Shown: one piece after another, positions 1 through 5,522 of the stretch
Numbering within the stretch: position 1 is the first letter of the stretch
How the letters are laid out: every line of letters begins with the position of its first letter
Origin: Candidatus Bathyarchaeota archaeon
GTDB lineage: Archaea > Thermoproteota > Bathyarchaeia > TCS64
Direction of reading: 5' to 3'
Assembly (NCBI GenBank): GCA_013619005.1
Contig: JABXKY010000122.1
Location: 1-7,381, forward strand
DNA length: 7,381 bases
Notes under the pieces: generated by a model
The model's database searches: none
Told to the model about the DNA's origin: nothing
What the model saw: the letters and a program-made list of their open reading frames with translations, nothing else
Translations under genes and position numbers: made by a program

Positions 1-33
1 CGAGCGTTGATCACCGTGGCGCTGGTGCTTGTT

Positions 34-531
34 TTATCGTACTCGGGGCTTATGGTGTCCAAGCTCCCCCGAGACGATGATTTCCTCAAAGTAATCCTCG
101 ATGCTGAGTTTCTCGATCTTAGCTCTCTGCCAAACCGAGGCACCGTTTGTGATCATGGTGAGCCTGTACTTCTTGCCCAATGCATCCATGACCCTCCTCG
201 CGTCGGGGAAGATATGGAGCTCCTTCAAAGTCTCGGTGCCGAAGAGCCGCGCATAATCACCGGCACTGGTCTCCAAGGCGATGCCGTCGAGGACCGACTC
301 AATGTGCCTCTCTCGTATATCCTGCTCGTCCAAGCCTTCTGAAACCAGCGCCATGTAGTCCTGTTTGAATATGGCCCACTCGATGTCATAGATCCTGGCT
401 ACGGCGTCTCTGGGGTAATCGCTTTCACGTGAGAGTTTGTCTATGATGATTAACCTAGTCTTTTGGTGGCCATCCCCGAGGTCACAGATTGTGTCGTCCA
501 GATCAAAGCATACTACCTTCAATGAGACCAC
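34..531 (-). CDS. HAD-superfamily hydrolase, C-terminally truncated
   Basis: Haloacid dehalogenase-like phosphatase; such enzymes hydrolyse phosphate esters in the cytoplasm through an aspartyl-phosphate intermediate. Motif I is seen as DLDDT (Asp10 nucleophile, Asp12 general acid), motif II as the Thr-Asn-Gly at residues 128-130, and the motif III lysine as Lys161 in GHHKP. The helical cap lies between motifs I and II. The frame stops four residues after the motif III Lys-Pro, giving 165 residues where relatives usually have about 220-240, so the motif IV acidic loop that binds magnesium is missing. The same minus-strand frame beyond the stop reads QRHGDQRS, and a second frame between reads STIKQA. 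Both resemble the segment normally following motif III, so a local frameshift is likely, either a real lesion or an error near the window edge. The start is GTG; a TTG three codons later is an alternative. Substrate unknown. Confidence 0.8.
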   Translation of the reverse strand: MVSLKVVCFDLDDTICDLGDGHQKTRLIIIDKLSRESDYPRDAVARIYDIEWAIFKQDYMALVSEGLDEQDIRERHIESVLDGIALETSAGDYARLFGTETLKELHIFPDARRVMDALGKKYRLTMITNGASVWQRAKIEKLSIEDYFEEIIVSGELGHHKPRVR

Positions 532-549
532 AAATTCAGTGTATCACCC

Positions 550-557
550 GTATAATA
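550..557 (-). promoter_or_regulatory. TATA-like box for the HAD gene
   Basis: On the minus strand this reads TATTATAC and lies 19-26 bases upstream of the GTG start. That spacing fits an archaeal TATA box driving a leaderless transcript. No Shine-Dalgarno sequence is seen. The AT-rich core is nearly symmetric, so it could also serve the divergent ADP-ribosylglycohydrolase gene, which would then have a leader of roughly 55 bases. Confidence 0.45.
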
Positions 558-567
558 TGTTATTCAC

Positions 568-605
568 GGGGGGCTCTGGAAAGTCTTAGAAATTCACTGC
601 CCCCC
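568..605. repeat. Inverted repeat, 7-bp GC arms
   Basis: GGGGGGC at 568-574 is matched by GCCCCCC at 599-605, with a 24-base spacer, in the divergent intergenic region between the HAD and ADP-ribosylglycohydrolase genes. It ends 29 bases before the ATG at 635. It could be a hairpin in a leader or a regulator site; nothing in the sequence decides between these. Confidence 0.35.
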
Positions 606-634
606 TATGATGTGAGGCTTTATCATTGGATTTC

Positions 635-1951
635 ATGTCACAGGAGCGTCTGCTTGCCAGCGAGATTTACCAGAGGAGGGAGGAGGGGTGCGATGTCAGC
701 GGTGTCGAGAGGCGGCTCGCCTCGATTCTTGAGGACCGGGAGGATAACTGGGATGGGAACCTGTCCTCGCTGTGGACTGACCTGGAACGGTTAACCCCTG
801 AGCCGGGCTTCAAGTACCATGAGCCATCCGACATAGAATCCATCAGGATGTCAAGGCCCGAAGGAAAGAGGAAATTTGATCACTCCCTATCCGCTGATGA
901 GTACTACGACAGGGTGTACGGCGCATGGCTTGGCAGGTGCGTGGGCTGCGTACTAGGAAAGCCCGTGGAGGGCTGGCCCCGTGACAGGATAGAGGGGTAC
1001 CTCAGACTGAGCGGCTCCTATCCGCTGGACGATTACATTCCTGAAATAGTCACAGCGCCTGAGGGGTACACTCTTCATCCCAGCTACCCGGAGTCCATGA
1101 GGGGGACCATCAACGGTATGCCCCGAGACGATGACCTTGACTACACGATTCTCGGTTTACATGTCCTTGAGGAGCATGGTTTCGGGTTCACCGCGGCTGA
1201 CGTCGCGTCCGAGTGGCTGACCCACCTTCCCTACAACCTGGTGTACACCGCCGAGAGGGTGGCGTACAAGAACCTCATCAACGGGCTCAAGCCAACGGAG
1301 ACCGCTACCTACCAGAACCCTTACAGGGAGTGGATCGGCGCCCAGATCAGGGCCGATATCTTCGGGTACGTTGCCCCGGGACTGCCCGAGGCTGCAGCCG
1401 AGTTTGCATTCAGGGACGCGTCTCTATCTCACGTCAAGAACGGGATATATGGGGAGATGATCGTGGCCGCCATGATCTCAGCTGCCTTCGAGTTGGACGA
1501 TGTTAAGGAGATAATCAACGTGGGGCTAGGAGAGATACCTGAGAACTCCAGGTTAGCCGAGGCGGTCAGGAACCTCGTGCAGTGGAGCAGGGAGTACCCT
1601 GACTGGGGCTCATGCTGGGACAGGGCAATGGAGGACTACGATGATCTCTCCTGGGTCCACACCATCAACAACACTTTGTTCATCCTCCTGGGTCTCCTCT
1701 ACGGCGAGGGCGACCTTGGCAAAACCGTTTCCATCAGCGTGATGTGTGGACATGACACCGACTGCACTGGCGCATCCGCTGGCTCTATCATCGGTACCAT
1801 GCTAGGAGCCAAGGCGCTTGAGGCGATGTGGGTCGAACCGCTTCAGGACAGAGTCCAGAGCATACTTGCCGGGTTCTCGGAGTCAAAGATATCTGAGCTG
1901 GCTAGGAAGACCGTTGTTCTCGGGGAGACCTTCCGGGCCACGCATTCCTAG
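635..1951 (+). CDS. ADP-ribosylglycohydrolase (DraG) family protein
   Basis: Member of the ADP-ribosylglycohydrolase fold, all-helical binuclear-metal enzymes that cleave ADP-ribose from proteins or related N- and O-glycosidic substrates. Residues 95-113 carry the family opening, YGAWLGRCVG followed by LGKPVEG. The first acidic metal cluster is RDDDLDYT at 164-171. A middle SHVKNGIYGEM segment (265-274) is typical. The second metal site is GHDTDCTGASAGS at 372-383 (Asp374, Asp376), followed by the glycine-rich IIGTMLG helix. About 90 N-terminal residues precede the domain and are not recognised. At 438 residues it is longer than classical DraG (about 300). The ATG at 635 is used here. A TTG at 626, with a weak GAGG 8 bases upstream, would add three residues. 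No DraT partner or nitrogenase gene is in the window, so a role in nitrogenase control is not supported; a scavenging role on ribosylated metabolites is equally possible. Confidence 0.88.
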   Translation: MSQERLLASEIYQRREEGCDVSGVERRLASILEDREDNWDGNLSSLWTDLERLTPEPGFKYHEPSDIESIRMSRPEGKRKFDHSLSADEYYDRVYGAWLGRCVGCVLGKPVEGWPRDRIEGYLRLSGSYPLDDYIPEIVTAPEGYTLHPSYPESMRGTINGMPRDDDLDYTILGLHVLEEHGFGFTAADVASEWLTHLPYNLVYTAERVAYKNLINGLKPTETATYQNPYREWIGAQIRADIFGYVAPGLPEAAAEFAFRDASLSHVKNGIYGEMIVAAMISAAFELDDVKEIINVGLGEIPENSRLAEAVRNLVQWSREYPDWGSCWDRAMEDYDDLSWVHTINNTLFILLGLLYGEGDLGKTVSISVMCGHDTDCTGASAGSIIGTMLGAKALEAMWVEPLQDRVQSILAGFSESKISELARKTVVLGETFRATHS

Positions 1952-2036
1952 GTTGAATCTATACCCACGATTTTCTTTCAATAATACATCCTTGTCCACT
2001 ACAGGGGTGGGGTGTATATCATCCGGTCTTCTCCAA

Positions 2037-2045
2037 TATTTTAAG
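2037..2045 (+). promoter_or_regulatory. TATA-like box for the enolase-superfamily gene
   Basis: TATTTTAAG lies 36-44 bases before the ATG at 2081. With archaeal spacing this predicts a transcript start near 2066 and a leader of about 15 bases. The region 1952-2080 also holds a T-rich stretch (about 1970-1980) just after the upstream stop that could end that transcript. A weaker alternative TATA element is CTAAAAAC at 2059-2065, inside the shared motif. Confidence 0.35.
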
Positions 2046-2054
2046 AATGAGTTA

Positions 2055-2070
2055 CACCTAAAAACTCAGT
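2055..2070 (+). promoter_or_regulatory. Shared upstream element, copy 1
   Basis: CACCTAAAAACTCAGT lies 11 bases before the enolase-superfamily start codon. It matches the element at 5480-5494 upstream of the glycyl radical enzyme except for one extra A. If the TATA box at 2037-2045 is used, this copy sits across the transcript start, a position typical of repressor sites. Regulator unknown. Confidence 0.4.
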
Positions 2071-2080
2071 TGATTGACGT

Positions 2081-3211
2081 ATGAAGATCACAAAAGTTGA
2101 GATCATCCCCGTGGATATTCCGCGGACCAAGGTTTTGACACTGGCAAGGTACGGTAACCTCGGGAAGGGAGGCATGTTCGAGTTCGTCCTGACGAGGATT
2201 CACACAGATGAAGGGATCACAGGGGTTGGAGAGGTTCCGCCGCTACCGCCTCTATCCCCAGAGTCACAGCCCGTGATCGTTGATGTTCAGAAAAAGTGGC
2301 TCGTACCGGGACTGCTAGGTATGGACCCGTTCGAGACCGAGGCCATCTGGGAGAAGATGGACTTCATAGCACCAACCTATACCATGGCGAAGGCCGCCAT
2401 CGATATGGCGCTATGGGATATCATGGGAAAATCCCTGGATATGCCCGTCCACAGGCTCATGGGTGGCTCGAAACCTGAGAAGATACCAAACGTCGGGCTC
2501 GTGGGCATTGATAAGCCTGAGGTCGTTGCGGATGTCGCAGAGGGCTTTGTGAAGGAGGGCTACCAGGGTATCAGGCTTAAGATTGCCCCGGGCAGTGACG
2601 TTGACTGCGTCGCCGCGGTCAGGGACGCCATCGGCGGAGGCGTGGACCTGCGGGTTGACTGCAACCAGGGGTACAGGACCGCCGAGGCCGTCAAGATGAT
2701 CAGGGATATCGAGCCATACGGCATCGAGTTCGTTGAGCAGCCTACGGTGTGGTGGGATTTCAAAGGCATGGCAGAGGTTGCGATGGCAGTTGATACCCCC
2801 CTCATGGCCCACGAGTCAATGTACCTTCTATCCGACGTTAAGAACCTCATCGATGCCGGCGCTGTCGGAGTTATGGGGTTGAAGACCTACCGTCCCTGGG
2901 GAGGGTTGACGGGGGCCAGGAGGCTCCTTGAGATGGCCCGCGTCATGAACATCCCGTGCATGTTCCACGACGACCTGGAGATGAGCGTGAGCCTCGCGGC
3001 CGCCACACAGATAATAACGGCTTACAGGAACGTCATCACACACAAGTGTGAGCTCTCAGGTTACCCCGAGTGGATGGGGGACGACGTGACCACGGAGTCT
3101 GTGCGGTTCGAGAAGGGATACGTCCATGTGCCCGAGGGGCCCGGTCTGGGCGTCGAGCTGGACGAGGACAAGGTGGAGAAATACACCAAGGGTATCATAA
3201 CCCTTGAGTGA
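2081..3211 (+). CDS. Mandelate racemase/muconate lactonizing enzyme family protein
   Basis: Enolase-superfamily enzyme of 376 residues, the usual size. These enzymes abstract a proton alpha to a carboxylate held on magnesium, then racemise, epimerise, dehydrate or cycloisomerise the substrate. The N-terminal capping domain covers about residues 1-125 and includes TDEGITGVGE; the barrel follows. Metal ligands are Asp193 (VDCN), Glu219 (VEQP) and probably Glu245 in AHES, where the muconate-cycloisomerase group usually has Asp-Glu. At the usual Lys-x-Lys pair the sequence is Arg165-Leu-Lys167, so the likely base Lys167 is kept. On the opposite face the segment is GLKTYRPWGG (266-275), with Arg271 where epimerases often have lysine and one extra residue before Gly-Gly. 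Reaction and substrate cannot be assigned. Acid-sugar dehydratases and hydroxyproline-type or dipeptide epimerases are all possible. It converges on the amidase gene. Confidence 0.87.
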   Translation: MKITKVEIIPVDIPRTKVLTLARYGNLGKGGMFEFVLTRIHTDEGITGVGEVPPLPPLSPESQPVIVDVQKKWLVPGLLGMDPFETEAIWEKMDFIAPTYTMAKAAIDMALWDIMGKSLDMPVHRLMGGSKPEKIPNVGLVGIDKPEVVADVAEGFVKEGYQGIRLKIAPGSDVDCVAAVRDAIGGGVDLRVDCNQGYRTAEAVKMIRDIEPYGIEFVEQPTVWWDFKGMAEVAMAVDTPLMAHESMYLLSDVKNLIDAGAVGVMGLKTYRPWGGLTGARRLLEMARVMNIPCMFHDDLEMSVSLAAATQIITAYRNVITHKCELSGYPEWMGDDVTTESVRFEKGYVHVPEGPGLGVELDEDKVEKYTKGIITLE

Positions 3212-3224
3212 CCCCTTTTTTTTT
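3188..3224 (+). terminator. Hairpin plus T-run terminator
   Basis: AAGGGT and ACCCTT (3188-3193 and 3200-3205) form a 6-bp stem with a 6-base loop in the last codons of the enolase-superfamily gene. Nine Ts follow at 3216-3224, just past the stop codon. The T-run is a typical archaeal terminator and runs into the stop codon of the convergent amidase gene. Confidence 0.55.
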
Positions 3225-4179
3225 ATTCGGGAAGATATTTTCTGGGGAACTTTGCCACGACGGTGTAGTTGGGGTCCACAGTGTTGGCTATTGTGCACCT
3301 TCCCACCTGGCTTAGCATCTGGAGGGCGTCCCATCTATCGTACCCGTAATCAGTGATGAGCCATTTGATGAGCTCAAAGTGGGCTATCTTGAAAGCCTCC
3401 ATGAGGGGCCTGCTGCTGCCCGCCACCATTATCCAGTCATCGTTGATGACTCGCGGCCACTCGATCTGCTCCTTTATCAGGCCTACCTTGAGCTGTAGCT
3501 CGGAGCTAGTCTCAAGGGCTACCCCGCATAGCTCCCCGTCGCCCTGCGCGGCGTGGATGTCACCGAAAACAAGTAAGCCTCCTTTCCATGACACTGGCAA
3601 GTGCAGGGTTGAGCCCACGCAGACTTCAGGCGAATCCATGTTGCCGCCGTACTCGCCCGGGGTCAAGCTCATCTCGACGCGGCCGTAGCGGGGGGCGACG
3701 CCGATGCTACCTATGAAAGGATGGAGTGGGATAACTGGGTTCTTGAACCTGCTCCCGGGAAAGTTGATTGTGGCCGTGTTGTTCTCCCGGTCCAGGGCCC
3801 ACTCGTACCTAGTCCTGGGTATGGGGTCGTTGAGCAGGAGCCTCCTGCCGGGGGCCTCCTCGGTGAGTCCACCGAAGTTGGAGGCGTTGGCTGACCAAGC
3901 AGTTGGCCGCGTCAGTGTTATCCTCTGGATCTCCACCGTCAACGTGTCACCGGGCTCGGCGCCCTCCACGTAAAATGGGCCCGTCAGTGGGTTCGATGGG
4001 CTGTACAATGTTTCGGGGCTGCTCTGCCTCATCTCGTCCGTGATCTTGTTTCCGTCTTGGTCGAGTCCTCCGGCGTCCACGGTGGTTGCTATGATGGTGT
4101 CCCCGGGGCTCACGCGTAGGGCTGGGTGGTTTGGGCCGTATGTGTGGTAGTATTTTGTCGGCTGGAACCTATGAATCAT
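3223..4179 (-). CDS. Acetamidase/formamidase family protein
   Basis: Zinc-type acetamidase/formamidase (FmdA/AmdA family), which hydrolyses short amides to the carboxylate and ammonia in the cytoplasm. The 318 residues fit the shorter members of the family. Seen in order: PGDTIIATTVDAGG (25-38), NPLTGPFYVEGAEPGDTL (63-80), HPFIGSIGVAPRYG (153-166), PGEYGGNMDS (174-183), and the strongly conserved GDIHAAQGDGE (206-216), with Asp207, His209, Asp214 and Glu216 as likely metal or catalytic residues. The C-terminal part reads ALQMLSQVGR then VDPNYTVVAKFPR, also typical. The start is the ATG at 4177-4179, with a TATA-like element 20-27 bases upstream and no Shine-Dalgarno. It lies 47 bases downstream of the creatininase-family gene on the same strand, so read-through is possible although it seems to have its own promoter. 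Which amide it cuts is unknown. Confidence 0.9.
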   Translation of the reverse strand: MIHRFQPTKYYHTYGPNHPALRVSPGDTIIATTVDAGGLDQDGNKITDEMRQSSPETLYSPSNPLTGPFYVEGAEPGDTLTVEIQRITLTRPTAWSANASNFGGLTEEAPGRRLLLNDPIPRTRYEWALDRENNTATINFPGSRFKNPVIPLHPFIGSIGVAPRYGRVEMSLTPGEYGGNMDSPEVCVGSTLHLPVSWKGGLLVFGDIHAAQGDGELCGVALETSSELQLKVGLIKEQIEWPRVINDDWIMVAGSSRPLMEAFKIAHFELIKWLITDYGYDRWDALQMLSQVGRCTIANTVDPNYTVVAKFPRKYLPE

Positions 4180-4198
4180 GTAGTAGGGTTGGGGCTGG

Positions 4199-4206
4199 AT
4201 ATCTTA
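4199..4206 (-). promoter_or_regulatory. TATA-like box for the acetamidase gene
   Basis: On the minus strand this reads TAAGATAT, 20-27 bases before the ATG, the same spacing as at the neighbouring genes. It directly adjoins a short palindrome (4206-4219). Confidence 0.35.
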
Positions 4207-4219
4207 ACTGTTTTCAGTT
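4206..4219. repeat. Palindrome AACTG-N4-CAGTT
   Basis: AACTGTTTTCAGTT is a perfect inverted repeat with 5-bp arms and a 4-base spacer, between the creatininase-family stop and the acetamidase TATA-like element. It could be an operator or a small hairpin after the upstream stop codon. No T-run follows it on the minus strand, which argues against a terminator. Confidence 0.35.
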
Positions 4220-4226
4220 CCTTTTC

Positions 4227-4991
4227 TCATATTTTCCAGTCTTTCTCGTCCAGCTCTTTCACGAGGTCCACCAGTAGGTTGACCAGGGCATCATTCATGG
4301 CTGCTCCCTTCTCCTGTGTGGCCTTGGTGGGGTCCCCTGTGACCCCGTGCGGGGTGATCTCGTCGAAAGTCCATTTCCAGTCGACGTGTTCTGGCAGGTC
4401 AGGTACAACTCCAACAGCCTTCTCCATATCCACCAGTGACGGGTCGACCCTGAGCATTATCGACGTCTCACCCTCTCCCCCATGGCCGAGGCCGTCCCAG
4501 ACCTCGAAGGTTCCCTCGGGGACCAGCTGGCCCGCGGTGACCCACCACGCCGATAGGACAGCCATCTTGAACTCAGGGTGCTCTGCCCTGTACTCGTTGG
4601 TGGCCGCCTCGACCGCCGGTATGTTTCCGTCGTGGCCGTTGACTATGATGAGCCTGTTGAGCCCGTGCTTCCGGAGGGAGTCGAAGACCTCCCTGAGTAC
4701 GCGCATCAGGGTCTCGGTGCTCAGGGAGATGGCTATTGGGAAGTTCGAGTAGTGGGCGCTCATCCCGTAGGGGATGGGAGGCAACATCAGCATACCATTG
4801 ACCCTCATGGTTACCTCCATGGCTACGTGCTCTGAGACCAGCGTGTCGGTGCCGTAGGGTAGGTGCTCCCCGTGGTACTCGGTGGAGCCCACCGCTAAGA
4901 TCGCCTTGTCATATCCTTCCTTGAACTCATGGCCCTTCATACGAAGAAACGGCTTGAACCCTGAACCTGACATGGTTAAACAATGAATCAT
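4227..4991 (-). CDS. Creatininase-family amidohydrolase
   Basis: Creatininase/formamide hydrolase fold, binuclear-metal enzymes that open cyclic or linear amide bonds. The 254 residues are the usual length. GSTEYHGEHLPYGTD (35-49) supplies Glu38, His40 and Asp49, NGHDGN (118-123) supplies His120, and GHGGEGETS (169-177) supplies the late glutamate, probably Glu175. Creatininase itself has a metal-binding Glu two residues after this His; here that position is Gly122. This points to the wider group, which includes the archaeal deformylase of flavin and F420 synthesis (ArfB) and mycofactocin MftE, rather than to true creatininase. Substrate unknown. The ATG at 4989-4991 has a good TATA box at 5009-5017; an internal ATG seven codons in (4971-4973) is an alternative. 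It precedes the acetamidase gene, so two amide hydrolases are adjacent. Confidence 0.88.
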   Translation of the reverse strand: MIHCLTMSGSGFKPFLRMKGHEFKEGYDKAILAVGSTEYHGEHLPYGTDTLVSEHVAMEVTMRVNGMLMLPPIPYGMSAHYSNFPIAISLSTETLMRVLREVFDSLRKHGLNRLIIVNGHDGNIPAVEAATNEYRAEHPEFKMAVLSAWWVTAGQLVPEGTFEVWDGLGHGGEGETSIMLRVDPSLVDMEKAVGVVPDLPEHVDWKWTFDEITPHGVTGDPTKATQEKGAAMNDALVNLLVDLVKELDEKDWKI

Positions 4992-5008
4992 GCACCTAAA
5001 TCGATTTT

Positions 5009-5017
5009 CTTATAAAA
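5009..5017 (-). promoter_or_regulatory. TATA box for the creatininase-family gene
   Basis: On the minus strand TTTTATAAG lies 18-26 bases upstream of the ATG at 4991. It is one of the best archaeal TATA matches in the window and fits in the 54-base gap after the VOC gene. It predicts separate transcription with little or no leader. Confidence 0.55.
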
Positions 5018-5045
5018 CTATAATCTAGGCTGTCCTTTGATGGGC

Positions 5046-5420
5046 TTACTCTAGTCTTTTCACGAACTCCAGCACGTGTCCCTCCGGGTCCTCGATCAGG
5101 AACACCTTGGCAACTGTTGAGAAGGACCTAACCTCATCGTCCAGCATCTTGACGCCCTTATCCTTAAGGTACCTGAAAAACTCCTCGATGTCCTCATCTG
5201 GAGCCAGGTGGAACGCGGGCATCACCGGTTTGGTATCGGACGCGGGAAGGTACCCGTGCCCGTCCGCAACGAGCCCTATCAACGAGTCCGGTGTGACCCG
5301 GTACTGCCAGACGTGATCTGATTCCCTGTACTCTGTGAGCCCGAGTATCTCCTTGTAAAAATGTTTGGCCCCCTCAAGGTCCCTGTAGTAGAGGAACACC
5401 TTGAACCTGTCGAACTTCAT
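5046..5420 (-). CDS. VOC-family (glyoxalase/bleomycin resistance fold) protein
   Basis: Small 124-residue protein of the vicinal oxygen chelate fold: two beta-alpha-beta-beta-beta modules forming a metal-binding cup. Module one starts at KVFLYYRDLEGAKHFYKEILGL (about 7-28). Module two contains AFHL (69-72), the PDEDIEEFFRYLKDKGV helix (74-90) and the hallmark DPEGHVLEFV (111-120). His71 and Glu118 occupy the usual metal positions of module two. Module one lacks the usual early histidine (Lys7-Val-Phe-Leu here), so it may bind metal differently or not at all. The family includes lyases, epimerases, dioxygenases and binding proteins, and the activity cannot be told from sequence. It is divergent from the glycyl radical enzyme, across a 102-base region, and may be co-regulated with it. 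Confidence 0.87.
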   Translation of the reverse strand: MKFDRFKVFLYYRDLEGAKHFYKEILGLTEYRESDHVWQYRVTPDSLIGLVADGHGYLPASDTKPVMPAFHLAPDEDIEEFFRYLKDKGVKMLDDEVRSFSTVAKVFLIEDPEGHVLEFVKRLE

Positions 5421-5443
5421 GTGTAATCAACCCGAAAAAAGGG

Positions 5444-5451
5444 GATAAAAG
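5444..5451 (-). promoter_or_regulatory. TATA-like box for the VOC gene
   Basis: On the minus strand CTTTTATC lies 24-31 bases before the ATG at 5420. This is consistent with a leaderless transcript. Confidence 0.45.
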
Positions 5452-5461
5452 TTTTGATTCA

Positions 5462-5474
5462 CCCCAGACTGGGG
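5462..5474. promoter_or_regulatory. Palindromic candidate operator in divergent promoter
   Basis: CCCCAGACTGGGG is a perfect inverted repeat with 6-bp arms around one base. It lies between the TATA-like box of the VOC gene (ends 5451) and that of the glycyl radical enzyme (starts 5495). A dimeric regulator bound here could control both genes. No regulator gene is in the window. Confidence 0.45.
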
Positions 5475-5479
5475 CGTGT

Positions 5480-5494
5480 CACCTAAAACTCAGT
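5480..5494 (+). promoter_or_regulatory. Shared upstream element, copy 2
   Basis: CACCTAAAACTCAGT directly abuts the TATA-like box of the glycyl radical enzyme on its upstream side, where the TFB recognition element would lie. It equals the element upstream of the enolase-superfamily gene (2055-2070) minus one A. It may be a regulator site common to both genes. Confidence 0.4.
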
Positions 5495-5502
5495 ATTTAA
5501 AA
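5495..5502 (+). promoter_or_regulatory. TATA box for the glycyl radical enzyme gene
   Basis: ATTTAAAA lies 21-28 bases before the ATG at 5523, the classic archaeal spacing for a transcript beginning at or beside the start codon. There is no Shine-Dalgarno sequence. Confidence 0.55.
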
Positions 5503-5522
5503 CATATACTGTAAATGATTTG

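Noticed and set aside
7..342. 111-codon plus-strand open frame opposite the HAD gene
   Set aside because: The minus strand encodes HAD motifs I to III across the same bases; the plus frame has no family features.
67..1134. Repeated 14-mer CCCCGAGACGATGA at 67-80 and 1121-1134
   Set aside because: Both copies are in unrelated coding sequence read on opposite strands (HAD and glycohydrolase), with no similarity around them; probably chance.
1952..2080. Possible small gene or riboswitch in the 129-base gap before the enolase-superfamily gene
   Set aside because: No open frame with a plausible start and no recognisable aptamer pattern; only a T-rich stretch, a TATA-like box and the shared element are visible.
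2411..2812. 133-codon minus-strand open frame inside the enolase-superfamily gene
   Set aside because: It is the reverse-strand shadow of a gene with clear catalytic motifs, and no domain is recognisable.
4126..4752. 208-codon plus-strand open frame opposite the acetamidase and creatininase-family genes
   Set aside because: It is antisense to two strongly conserved genes, has serine-rich low-complexity content and shows no recognisable motif.
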